Below are positions 1 to 9,856 of a stretch of DNA of 64,000 nucleotides, in pieces. Position 1 is the stretch's first letter, and the number at the start of each line of letters is the position of its first letter. The notes beneath the pieces were generated by a model. It had not been told where the DNA came from. It was given only the letters and a program-made list of their open reading frames with translations, and searched no databases. The position numbers and the translations under genes are program-made. Origin of the DNA: Costus lasius (taxonomy: Eukaryota; Streptophyta; Magnoliopsida; Zingiberales; Costaceae); the NCBI GenBank assembly GCA_027563935.2, contig CM050449.1:75946556-76010555 (forward strand), read 5' to 3'.

Positions 1-111
1 AGCAGAGTAGACACAGAGAACAATCTGGCAGACCCATTGACCAAGGCTTTGGCGCAGCAGAAGCATGATGATCACGCTAGAGATATGGGGTTGAGATTCC
101 TAAACTTCTAG
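1..111 (+). CDS. Copia family A pol, C-terminal end of RNase H (partial)
   Basis: The first 37 codons read in frame to a TAG and give the tail of a Copia polyprotein. The motif DNLADPLTK-like (here ENNLADPLTKALAQQKH) followed by MGLRFLNF closes the RNase H domain. The same tail ends the family-B elements here (HTDDNLADPLTKPLAQQ), so families A and B are related Copia lineages. The rest of gag-pol lies outside the window. A purine tract and LTR follow immediately, as expected at the 3' end of such an element. No break is visible in this short piece, but whether the whole element is intact cannot be judged. Confidence 0.93.
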   Translation, partial: SRVDTENNLADPLTKALAQQKHDDHARDMGLRFLNF

Positions 112-120
112 GTCTTAGTG

Positions 121-132
121 CAAGTGGGAGAT
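121..132 (+). promoter_or_regulatory. Polypurine tract of Copia A1
   Basis: The run CAAGTGGGAGAT directly precedes the LTR start TGTTGGTG. It is the plus-strand DNA primer for reverse transcription. The same AAGTGGGAGAT tract precedes the 3' LTRs of the family-B elements at 23184, 40150 and 54828. Confidence 0.85.
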
Positions 133-1551
133 TGTTGGTGTATTTGCCCTAGGACCTATTTGTGGTCAACTTATGTACTACTTGACTTTGATATTTATAT
201 ATCATTCTGGTATTGTCATTATCTATGTTTGTTTACATCTGCGCATATGTACTAACATGATAATGTCCCTGGAGACAGATTGGATCTATGCTCGAACTAT
301 AGTCCCCAGTCGATGTACCTTAGTGGATATGGGACAGCTATGGTACTTGTGAGACTGGTATGTGGGCTGGTTAGGACGTAGACACATGGGTATATCATTG
401 GAGGATATACTGGATAGACCCGCTGTGAGGCTATGACTTGGTGTCATGAGTTATCCTCACAAGTGACAGATGCATTGATCCCTTGACTTGAGGTCATTGA
501 TCATTCTATATGGTTAGGGACTTCTTTGATACAACCTAACACCTTGCCGTAGTTGGGTGGTCATAACGGTTGTCATTGAGCATGTCACGATCCATATGAG
601 AAGGTCAATGGACAGACAAAGGATTTGCCCCTTCCTTAGGAAGTATGATATCCATGGAGCTCCTCTATGGTTCTATGACTGAGAGTGTATGGCCATACCC
701 AGTTGAGAACCTGTTTTAGTCATAGCCATGTGATTGGGTGAAAACAAGTGGTGACACACTTGTCCAATCGGATATCAGTTCGGCAAAGAGACTGTAATGC
801 ATCTGTACCTAGTTGGGATGATGGGGATGTCGATGTCAATATCCATTCCAATGACCTGGGTAGCAGCGATGCAGTGCTAGGTGCCACTCACTGCTCGTGA
901 TGACCTTTGGTCAGCACTGCTAGCGTCAGAGGAACCTACAGGGTCGCACACCTTGATACTTGAGTTCTCGTATTGATCGAGAAGCCTTATGATCGAGTTA
1001 TTGGATAACTCGGATCTATTTTGGAGATTTCATCAGTACCAATGGGCCTGATGAAATGGAAGAAACTTATTGGAGCCAACTTCTGTTTTTGGCATATTGG
1101 CCGAATTAACCATGGTTAGCCTCATTTGACCATGGGTTAAGTTGGATCGGATCCAATCGCTTGGTTAACATGGGTAATGGTTTTTGGGCTAGGCCAATTG
1201 CTAAGTTGGGCTCACTAATAAGTTGTCATGAAGAGAAGAAGGGCTAGAAGGGTATAATGGGGACAAGTCTTCTCCCCTAGGCGCCTATGGGCATAATGGG
1301 GAGAAGTGGCACAATTTGCTTCATAAGGAAGCAATTGGCGCCTCCCCCTTTATCCCTTATGGTGTGAATGCCTATATGGCATTGCTTGGGGCGCAAGGCA
1401 AGGCCTTGGCGGACAAAGAAAGGCATGGGCCCAAAAGGAATGGTTGAATGAGAATTATGGAAATGTCTTGGAGACTTTCCTTGCCTCAAACCTTCTCATC
1501 CTAGCCGCCCGCTTGTCTTGATCCTAGCCTTTCATAAACCACCTCTTGCCC

Positions 1552-1558
1552 TATAAAA
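1552..1558 (+). promoter_or_regulatory. TATA box in the family-A LTR
   Basis: TATAAAA lies in the context CCCTATAAAAGAGC, about 450 bp from the end of the uninterrupted LTR. That is a normal place for the core promoter of a plant LTR. The minus-strand solo LTR has TATAAATA at the equivalent place (43378-43385). Confidence 0.7.
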
Positions 1559-1994
1559 GAGCACCTAGCCGTCCCCTCTCATGAGTGATCAATCCTTGGT
1601 GGCGTAAGCAATAGAGAGGGGCGAAAGCTTTGAGGCTCTTGGCGCAACTTCTCTTCCTCCAACATCTAGCCGCAAGCACAAGTCTTCTTCTCCTTTCCTC
1701 TTGGCGCAAGGAGCTTTGGTGCTTGGCGGCTTGAACTTGGTTACTTCTTCTCTTGGCGCATCCTCTCCTCTTGGTGGCACAAGTGAAGTGGAGCATCTCC
1801 TTAAGGCTTGGATCTTCTTCCCGAGGCTAGCACCGGGCGTGGAAGAAGAGAACTCAAGAGATCCGTGTGTGTGAGACTACAGAGGGCGCACACTTGGGCG
1901 CCTACATCGGCATCACTCCAAACTGCTCTTAAGGTATTTCCTAACTCATCGTGTCGACTCTCTTGCTTGCGATCTTCACTGGGTTTTTGGGACC

Positions 1995-1999
1995 GTCCT
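1995..1999. repeat. Target-site duplication GTCCT (left copy)
   Basis: GTCCT at 1995-1999 matches GTCCT at 6972-6976, directly outside the TG and CA ends of the element between them. It is the 5-bp duplication expected from retroviral-type integration. It shows that 2000-6971 arrived as one insertion into the family-A LTR. Confidence 0.95.
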
Positions 2000-3155
2000 T
2001 GTCACGCCCCGGCAGAAGCCGTCTATTTCTAGCTCAGGGTTCCCCAGGGAGTAACAATATTAGTAGGAACCAGAGAACTACAAAAATCACATAACCTTTA
2101 TTTAATAAACAATCCAAATTTAATATCAACACAATATCTGAATACAACTATCCAAATTATCAACTGAATAAAAATACAAAGACAACTATCTCAACTCAGG
2201 TTGATATCTGCTATCTACTCTATCCCTCCCAGAAGCTAACTCTGTACCTGGAAGAGAAACAAAGGGAGTTAGCAGAAATGCTAAGTAGGAATCAACAAAC
2301 ATGGTGAGGGAATCAAATAACAGGATAACACAATAACTGAAACAATGATATACAAATAATATAGGAAATGTCGTGCAAATCATCAAGCTGGCCAACAGAT
2401 CTCAATCAAGAGCCGCACTCATTTTCAGAGTGTTTCCACTGTTGCTCATGCAATGGAACGACTGTCTCAAACAGTCCGGTGAATGTTGCGTCCAACATCT
2501 GACATCCGTAGTATTGTCCCGAGGACAACTGGCGGTGCCCTAACCGGCAGCTCAGATAGTCTGATATAATCAGAACTATAACTCAGATAAATAGGCCACT
2601 GGAGAATAAATCATCCAGGTCAGCGGTCAAAATATATCACGACTTTATCATCACAGATTTACAATAGTTTCACATACTTATGTGTTATTATCTCAGATAC
2701 ACAATTGTTTAACCAGGCTCATAAGCCAATAAATCAGATATCTCAAACAGATTTGTTAACCAATCATACAGAAACAGAATATGACCAAATAATCAAGATA
2801 ATTGAGGTCAACAAGAATTCAGAAATAAATCAAGCAGATGAAGCAATTAGATATCAGTGTCAATCAATTCTATCATACGCATCATTTATCAAATCAAAGG
2901 ATCAAGTAGCAATTCCTATTATTGACACTGTAAGAAAGGAGTAGGGTAAGATTCCTACCTCAAACGATGTTATCTCTAAGTCCTTTTGAAAAGCCAATAA
3001 TTGTTTATCACACGATGCAGGCTGATTATTGGATTAACCACTCTGTAACATGAATTTGTACATGAACTCTATCATTAAACATTCTAATTTGAAAACCAAA
3101 ACTACCAACATGTAGAACATAACCCTAAACCTAGAGAACCAATCTCAGATCATAT

Positions 3156-3501
3156 GAACCGAACCTAAAACCCACTGAACCGGACAGAATTTCACTGAAC
3201 CGATCAAATTCACCCTGAACCAAGTTAAACCGAGACTTCTAACTTCAATTACACAAAATATAAACCTCATCTAAAGCTATACAGACTACCATTAGATAGG
3301 AAATTTAATTAGCTTTCTAACGGCTACCTGAACCGGCCCGGATTCGACCGAATCGGGGTCGAACCGGTCAACATTCAAGAACTGACCCGAAATAGAATTG
3401 AACCGCTCAATCCAATTGAACCGGTTTAAATCGATTTCAACACAGCCGACGGTTTATTTCAAAATAAACCGAACCCAAAACTTAAATAAAAACTCGAACC
3501 G
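3156..3501. repeat. Cluster of GAACCG hexamers in the LTR
   Basis: GAACCG begins at 3156, 3177, 3197, 3330, 3361, 3400, 3418 and 3496: eight copies in about 350 bp, where chance would give fewer than one. Several extend to GAACCGG. Most copies persist in the other LTR. The role is unknown; a binding-site array is possible. The family-B Copia LTRs also carry GAACCGGTTC. Confidence 0.6.
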
Positions 3502-3703
3502 TTCGTCGCCCGCGCCGCCCGACGGCCGCCGCGCAAGGCCGCCGGACTTGCATCCGCTGCTTGCGCCGGCGAGCTCCCGAGGGCGCGTCGAAGATCGGAT
3601 CACCACCAAACTTCGCCAGTAGACTCCCGACGACGAAGCGAGGCTCTACGACCAGCTCCGGCGAGCTTTCGACCCACGGTCGAAGCAACCGAAGCGACAG
3701 CAG

Positions 3704-3734
3704 GTATCGACGGTGGCGCCGCCGCCGTCGATAC
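3704..3734. other. Strong hairpin in the giant LTR
   Basis: GTATCGACGG (3704-3713) and CCGTCGATAC (3725-3734) form a perfect 10-bp stem with an 11-base loop. The same hairpin is in the right-hand LTR near 6336-6366. It lies downstream of the... core promoter on neither strand clearly; on the minus strand it would be in the transcribed part of the LTR. Confidence 0.6.
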
Positions 3735-3984
3735 ACAAAACTTACCCAAACATAAACGGAACTTCAATAAAACTTCATAGAAGCTTACATACCTTGCTAT
3801 GACGATGTATCGTAGCCCAGAACACAGAGATCGCCGTCGACGAAGGCGCTGGATGGCTGGAACACGAGGCGGCGCCGCTCGAACTCCGGTGACGAGTTCG
3901 AGCTCGGATTTCTCCCTCCTGGCGGCGCTTTGAGGCTTGAAGACAGGCTAGGGTTCGAAACTCCTCAAGTCGAACAAAAGCCCT

Positions 3985-3992
3985 CTAATATA
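3985..3992 (-). promoter_or_regulatory. Probable TATA box of the giant LTR
   Basis: The minus strand reads CTCTATATTAGAGGGC here, and the same at 6617-6624 in the other LTR. It sits just upstream of a GC-rich segment, as a core promoter would. The rest of the LTR downstream would then be a very long transcribed region of almost 2 kb. Confidence 0.45.
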
Positions 3993-4140
3993 GAGGTAAA
4001 ACTCGTTCCAGACGCCGAGAACGCGGCAGCGACCAAATCGCCGCAAAAATCGGGGAAGACGACGAGTTCGCTCATCTTCCTGATTTAATTCAAAACTTGG
4101 ATAATTAAACACCGCGGCGTTTTAATAATAAATCGCGAAT

Positions 4141-4206
4141 TACTCCGATGGTTAGGCGGTAAAGTTAACACACGCGCGACGCGGGTTCGAGCCCCCGCGA
4201 GCGCAA
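4141..4206 (+). other. tRNA-like segment (A-box and B-box words)
   Basis: GATGGTTAGGCGG resembles an internal A box. About 35 bases later, GGGTTCGAGCCC closely resembles a B box and sits in a GCGGG/CCCGC stem like a T arm. The second LTR carries the same stretch at about 6775-6840. The acceptor ends do not pair and no anticodon arm is clear, so this is not a tRNA gene. It may be a SINE or tRNA relic. Confidence 0.4.
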
Positions 4207-4339
4207 AATCCAATTTTTAATAAAAACTAAATTTTAAACCTTTTAAAAAAATTCCAAAAAAATTCTAGAAAAATCAGAAAAATCCAAAATAAAATTTTTG
4301 AATTTCCAAAATTAAATTTATAATATTAAGGTTATAACA

Positions 4340-4632
4340 TTATCCACCCCTTAAAAAGAATTTGGTCCTCCAAATTCAGAGTAGCCCAAAAGAAACAAAG
4401 TACACCGAAAGAATATATCATAAACACCCAAAAGAATCAGAGTACGCCAAAAGAATATATATCATATAAAAATATTTATTTTACTTATTCACTTATTCTA
4501 TCCTTAACCCAAACCCAGTCCTGAGGTTCCTATATCCTTAGGTTTTCTTACTAAACCTATAGCTCTGACCTGTGGGTTATGGGCCCACAGAAACTTATAC
4601 CTCTAAACCTATACCTCTGATACCATTTAAAT
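4340..4632 (-). other. Interior of the giant-LTR element
   Basis: This 293-bp stretch is all that lies between the LTRs. Minus-strand order is: 7-bp spacer, primer site, about 250 bp of non-coding DNA, purine tract. Inside are near-repeats containing CCAAAAGAAT at 4386, 4430 and 4447. The purine-tract end (GAGGACCAAA, then TTTTTAAGGGG) resembles the same place in Tekay element D (GAGGACTAAA, then TTTTAAGGAGG). This suggests mobilisation by Tekay-type proteins. Confidence 0.85.
4614..4625 (-). promoter_or_regulatory. Primer-binding site, initiator tRNA-Met type
   Basis: Minus strand TGGTATCAGAGG lies 7 nt inside the LTR end. It matches the plant initiator tRNA-Met site TGGTATCAGAGC except for the last base. 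Element D has the same final G, which supports a link between the two. Confidence 0.88.
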
Positions 4633-6971
4633 TGTCACGCCCCGGCAGAAGCCGGCTATTTCTAGCTCAGGGTTCCCCAGGGAGTAACAACATTGATAGG
4701 AACCAGAGAACTACAAAAATCACATAACCTTTATTTAATAAACAATCCAAATTTAATATCAACACAATATCTGAATACAACTATCCAAATTATCAACTGA
4801 ATAAAAATACAAAGACAACTATCTCAACTCAGGTTGATATCTGCTATCTACTCTATCCCTCCCAGAAGCTAACTCTGTACCTGGAAGAGAAACAAAGGGA
4901 GTTAGCAGAAATGCTAAGTGGGAATCAACAAACATGGTGAGGGAATCAAATAACAGGATAACACAATAACTGAAACAATGATATACAAATAATATAGGAA
5001 ATGTCGTGCAAATCATCAAGCTGGCCAACAGATCTCAATCAAGAGCCGCACTCATTTTCAGAGTGTTTCCACTGTTGCTCATGCAATGGAACGACTGTCT
5101 CAAACAGTCCGGTGAATGTTGCGTCCAACATCTGACATCCGTAGTATTGTCCCGAGGACAACTGGCGGTGCCCTAACCGGCAGCTCAGATAGTCTGATAT
5201 AATCAGAACTATAACTCAGATAAACAGGCCACTGGAGAATAAATCATCCAGGTCAGCGGTCAAAATATATCACGACTTTATCATCACAGATTTACAACAG
5301 TTTCACATACTTATGTGTTATTATCTCAGATACACAATTGTTTAACCAGGCTCATAAGCCAATAAATCAGATATCCCAAACAGATTTGTTAACCAATCAT
5401 ACAGAAATAGAATATGACCAAATAATCAAGATAATTGAGGTCAACAGGAATTCAGAAACAAATCAAGCAGATGAAGCAATTAGATATCAATGTCAATCAA
5501 TTCTATCATATGCATCATATATCAAATCAAAGGATCAAGTACAATTCCTATTATTGACACTGTAAGAAAGGAGTAGGGTAAGATTCCTACCTCAAACGAT
5601 GTTATCTCTGAGTCCTTTTGAAAAGCCAATAATTGTTTATCACACGATGCAGGCTGATTATTGGATTAACCACTCTGTAACATGAATTTGTACATGAACT
5701 CTATCATTAAACATTCTAATTTGAAAACTAAAACTACCAACATGTAGAACATAACCCTAAACCTAGAGAACCAATCTCAGATCATATGAACCGAACCTAA
5801 AACCCACTGAACCGGACGGAATTTCACTGAACCGATCAAATTCACCCTGAACCAAGTTAAACCGAGACTTCTAACTTCAATTACACAAAATATAAACCTC
5901 ATCTAAAGCTATACCGACTACCGTTAGATAGGAAATTTAATTAGCTTTCTAACGGCTACCTGAACCGGCCCGGATTCGACCGAATCGGGGTCGAACCGGT
6001 CAACATTCAAGAACTGACCCGAAACAGAATTGAACCGCTCAATCCAATTGAACCGGTTTAAATCGATTTCAACACAGCCGACGGTTTATTTCAAAATAAA
6101 CCGAACCAAAAACTTAAATAAAAACTCGAACCGTTCGTCGCCCGCGCTGCCCGACGGCCGCCGCGCAAGGCCGCCGGACTTGCGTCCGCTGCTTGCGCCG
6201 GCGAGCTCCCGAGGGCGCGTCGAAGATCGGATCACCACCAAACTTCGCCAGTAGACTCCCGACGACGAAGCGAGGCTCTACGACCAGCTCCGGCGAGCTT
6301 TCGACCCACGGTCGAAGCACCCAAAGCGACAGTAGGTATCGACGGTGGCGCCGCCGCCGTCGATACACAAAACATACCCAAACATAAACGGAACTTCAAT
6401 AAAACTTCACAGAAGCTTACATACCTTGCTACGACGATGTATCGTAGCCCAGAACACAGAGATCGCCGTCGACGAAGGCGCTGGATGGCTGGAACACGAG
6501 GCGGCGCCGCTCGAACTCCGGTGACGAGTTCGAGCTCGGATTTCTCCCTCCTGGCGGCGATTTGAGGCTTGAAGACAGGCTAGGGTTCGAAACTCCTCAA
6601 GTCGAACAAAAGCCCTCTAATATAGAGGTAAAACTCGTTCTAGACGGCGAGAACGCGGCGGCGACCAAATCGCCGCAAAAATCGGGGAAGACGACGAGTT
6701 CGCTCGTCTTCCTGATTTAATTCAAAACTTGGATAATTAAACACTGCGGCGTTTTAATAATAAAACGCGAATTACTCCGATGGTTAGGCGGTAAAGTTAA
6801 CACACGCGCGACGCGGGTTCGAGCCCCCGCGAGCGCAAAATCCGATTTTTAATAAAAACTAAATTTTAAACCTTTTAAAAAAATTCCAAAAAAATTCTAG
6901 AAAAATTAGAAAAATCCAAAATAAAGTTTCTGAATTTTCAAAATTAAATTTATAATATTGAGGTTATAACA
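4633..6971 (-). repeat. 5' LTR (element sense) of the giant-LTR element
   Basis: 2,339 bp, TG...CA bounded, colinear with 2000-4339. Differences are scattered single bases and a 1-bp indel near 5540. The element then abuts the right GTCCT duplication at 6972-6976. Confidence 0.93.
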
Positions 6972-6976
6972 GTCCT

Positions 6977-7060
6977 GTTTCGGGGACATTCTTCCGCTGT
7001 GCAATGTATGTATGTCTATGACTCTAAAAAATTGTAAAATGTCCCCGGGGTTTCCCAACA
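6977..7060 (+). repeat. 3' LTR of Copia A1, terminal segment
   Basis: The LTR resumes here after the nested element and ends GTTTCCCAACA at 7060. The same layout is seen at the end of the minus-strand solo LTR (GGTATTCCCTAACA at 42622 on the plus strand's complement). The target duplication of A1 cannot be checked because its 5' end is outside the window. Confidence 0.82.
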
Positions 7061-8302
7061 CCTTAAGCCCTACATGGGCAAGTTTCTTGTCATCTACTTT
7101 AACAACATTCAAATCTTTAGCCGGACCCAAGATGAGCACTTGGCGCATCTTCGCGCCACATTTGACCTCCTGCGCAAGGAGCGCCTCTTCCTTAACACAA
7201 AGAAGTGCACCTTCATGACCAACCGACCCCACTTCCTAGACTACATTATGCCTGACCAGGGTCTTTCTATTGTCCCCACTAAAGTTAAGGCCATCCAGCA
7301 TTGGCCCGAACCTCGCACTATGTCTGAGGTCCATAGCTTTTTGGGCCTCGCGGGCTTTTATCGCCATTTCATTCGGGCTTTCAGCACAATTGTGACCCTG
7401 CTGACCCATTGTCTGTCCAAGGATGACTTTGAGTGGGCACCTGCCACTCAACGCTCCTTCGACGCCCTTAAGGATGCCATCACGTCTGCCCCTGTCCTAA
7501 GGCTTTCGAACGTCTTGAAAGTCTTTGAGGTTGCCTGAGATGCCTCCGGAACTTTGATCAGAGGTTCCCTGAGTCAACAAGGACACCCTGTAACCTTCTT
7601 TAGTGAAAAATTGAATGCTGACCGACAGCGTTACTTGACTTACGAGAAGGACTTCTATGCCATAGTCCAGTCGTTCTGCTAGTGGAGGCACTACCTCCTC
7701 CACCGTGAGTTCATTTTGTATAGTGACCATTAGGCTTAGTTCTTCCTTAGTGCCCAAAAGAAACTAGGCGCCCACCATGCCAAGTGGGTTGAGTACTTGC
7801 AACAGTACTCCTTTGTGATCAATCACAAGGCGGGTAAGGAAAACGTCGTTGCAGATGCTTTGAGTGGTGTCCGGACCCTCTTGTGCCTGATGCGCACCTG
7901 CCCCACCACCTTTGACCACGTCAAGGAGGAATACACTACGTGCCCCATCTTTGGTGCCATTTACGCCACCTTGACTGAGTCCTCTTACCCTGAGACCCCA
8001 TACCTGCTCTGCGAGTGCTACCTTTTTTGGGGGAACCGCTTGTGCATTCCCTGGTTATCGCTTCGAGATCATCTTTTGCTCAAGCTGCACGCGGGTGGTA
8101 TCGCTGACCATCATGGCCACGACAAGACCCTTGACATGGCCGAGGAACGCTTCTTTTAGCCTTCCCTCCACAAGGACGTTGAGCGCATTGTGCGCCATTA
8201 TGGTACGTGTCAATTCGCCAAGCCCCAACCCTCGAACACCGGCTTCTACACCCCTTTACCAATTGTTGAGGGTCCTTAGCGCGAACTCAACATGGACTGT
8301 CC
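7061..8302 (+). pseudogene. Decayed Ty3/Gypsy pol (chromovirus-like): RT end, RNase H, start of integrase
   Basis: Translation gives the RT end, RNase H and the zinc-binding start of integrase. The RT active site reads YFNN where a working enzyme has YFDD. Next come VHSFLGLAGFYRHFI (RT tail), FEVA-stop-DASG (RNase H first Asp region), LYSDH, and KAGKENVVADALS. The RT tail style (SFLGLAGFYRRFI, FEVECDASG) suggests the Reina/CRM side of the chromoviruses, with moderate confidence. Stops occur near 7536, 7680, 7731 and 8157. The left end is cut by LTR A1 at 7060 and the right by a family-A LTR fragment at about 8303. Confidence 0.88.
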
Positions 8303-8732
8303 TTAGATTGGTTGTATCAAAGCATGTTCTTAACCACATAGAAGAGTCAATGACCTCAAGTCAAGGGATCAATGCATCTCCTGTCACTTGTGAGGATAAC
8401 TAATGACACCAAGCCATTGCCTTATAGTGGGTCGGTCCAGTATATCTATCACTGATATACCCATATGTCTACGTCAACACCTCGTGCCTAACCAGCCCAT
8501 ATACCAGTCTCACAAGTACCAAAGTTGTCCCATATCCACTAAGATACATTGACTGGGGACAAGAGTCTGAGCACAGATCAAATCTGTCTCTAGGGACATT
8601 ACCATATAGGAACATAATCATAGATGTATACTAAGCATGATAATGACAATACTAGAATGATATATAAGAAATATTAGTATCAACTAGTACAAAGATAGAC
8701 CAAAATTAGGTCTTAGGGCATAAACACCAACA
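8303..8732 (-). repeat. Family-A Copia LTR fragment A3
   Basis: The minus strand begins TGTTGGTGTTTATGCCC at 8732 and stays similar to the start of the A1 LTR (CTTGACTTGAGGTCATTGA and so on) until about 8303, where decayed Gypsy pol takes over. The remaining three quarters of the LTR are missing. It is more diverged than A1 or A2, so it is an old remnant. Confidence 0.82.
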
Positions 8733-9790
8733 ATTGAGTCATGAGAAAATAGTATCGGAGTCAAATAAATTCGAGTATTTGGCTCCCCTTTTTTTTGAAC
8801 TCCGCAAATAGTGCCAAGTAGATATGGAGAATCATGACTTAGGTACCACTGTGTTGCCTTTATTTTGTAGTCATAGAGCAGTGCCAAATTAGATGATGTG
8901 TATCACATATAGTCGTTTCGGTACCACTACCCTTTTCTTTTGTAAATCAGCATGCTGAGACAAGTTCCAAGTATAGTATAATGGACACCAATACATCAGT
9001 ACCACTCTCATATTTTTTTTGATTCTCATGAAACAATGCACAAGTGAATATGAAGGCAAGAAGCAGAAAAGATATGTACATGAGATGGTTAACATGTCGT
9101 TATATCAATATACATACTCACCAGGATCATATAAATAACAATAAGATTTAATTAAGATTTGCAATATCATCCAACAAAAGGTATGTATGTAAATAGTAAA
9201 CAATTTAAATATCCAAATAGAATCGAGTTTCCAAAACCTATCATGCATCTATTCATAGAGCAATTTAGTTTGAAGGACAGACGAATTATAATAAATGAGA
9301 GATGGGCAAAGACACCTAAGGTGTTGAAAGCACTAAAATGCAATGCACTACAAAAAAGCAAATAGTGAAAAACTAAAGGAAGTGCAAAAACTGACCAAGG
9401 AGTGGAAGAATAACATCAAGATCTCATCCCAGCACCAACGCAGCCACTACTAAACCTCGAGGACAGATTCCAGGATGGTAGACTGGAGCCATCCTTGACA
9501 TTCCACTTCAGTCTCAAAATTTTTGAGTTGCGCGAGTCCATCATGGTCGTGCGTGGATGCACGGCCTTGCCTGTAAAAGCTTCAGCAAAAAATACAAAGA
9601 TGAATGATGAGCTCATCACGGTCATGCATGGATGCACAACCATAACCGTGAATGTCATAGAAGTACCTGGAGATTTTGAAAAAAATATCAACGATTGCAC
9701 AACGGAATAAGAATATATTAGGAAACTTAAAATCTAATGAAAGAAAATCAAGTAATGAAATAAAAAGAAGAACAAGAATAAGAATAGGAA
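8733..9790 (-). other. Post-pol spacer of element C
   Basis: Non-coding. On the minus strand it has a short layout also seen in E's spacer (words such as CTACTTGGCACT and GTAGTGGTACCGA near 8820-8940; compare 60965-61000). At 9538-9655 are two imperfect palindromic units (GTGCGTGGATGCACGG and GTCATGCATGGATGCAC). Open frames here are short and unsupported. Confidence 0.6.
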
Positions 9791-9816
9791 CGTGGGTTGC
9801 CTCCCAATAAGCGCTT
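9791..9816 (-). promoter_or_regulatory. Conserved post-pol block
   Basis: The minus strand reads GCGCTTATTGGGAGG followed by CAACCCACG. Element E has GCGCTTCTTGGGAGG then CAACCCAAG at 60031-60054, right after the pol stop. The block marks the end of pol in these elements. Confidence 0.7.
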
Positions 9817-9856
9817 GTTGCTGGTGGGTCACTGGCATAGTAAAGTGTATATAGTC

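Larger units (their letters stand above)
133..1999 (+). repeat. 3' LTR of Copia A1, first segment
   Basis: The LTR starts TGTTGGTGTAT directly after the polypurine tract. It is split by the element at 2000-6971 and resumes at 6977. Without that insertion it is about 1,951 bp long. Related copies are at 20142-21497, 8303-8732 (minus) and 42622-44808 (minus). The solo copy at 42622 defines both LTR ends and so fixes the right end of this copy at 7060. The interior has repeated ATAATGGGG and GGCGCC words around 1250-1350 and a TATA box near 1552. Confidence 0.9.
2000..4339 (-). repeat. 3' LTR (element sense) of the giant-LTR element
   Basis: 2,340 bp, TG...CA bounded. On the plus strand it starts TGTCACGCCCCGG and ends GGTTATAACA. 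It is GC-rich at 3480-4070 and AT-rich elsewhere. It holds a cluster of GAACCG words (3156-3501), a strong hairpin (3704-3734), a minus-strand TATA box (3985-3992) and a tRNA-like stretch (4141-4206). Confidence 0.93.
2000..6971 (-). mobile_element. Non-autonomous LTR retrotransposon with giant LTRs and a 293-bp interior
   Basis: Two direct repeats of 2,340 and 2,339 bp flank a 293-bp interior, and GTCCT duplications bound the whole. Read on the minus strand, the LTR runs from TGTTATAACC to GGGGCGTGACA. The interior begins with a tRNA-Met primer site (TGGTATCAGAGG) and ends with a purine tract (AAGGGGTGGATAA). No gag or pol is present; open frames inside the LTRs are short and resemble nothing I know. 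By eye the LTRs differ at roughly 2 percent of sites. The element fits the LARD/TRIM class of parasites that depend on proteins supplied in trans. However, LTRs this long with so small an interior are not typical of either class. Confidence 0.93.

Noticed and set aside
3398..3755. Arg- and Pro-rich frames on both strands, repeated at 6030-6387
   Set aside because: They come from the GC-rich part of the giant LTR. The shared sequence reflects LTR duplication, not coding constraint.
4141..4206. A tRNA gene
   Set aside because: B-box and T-arm-like words exist, but the acceptor ends do not pair and no anticodon arm can be drawn.
2000..6971. Simple tandem duplication of a 2.6-kb host segment
   Set aside because: TG/CA ends, a PBS, a PPT and the GTCCT duplication show an LTR retrotransposon instead.
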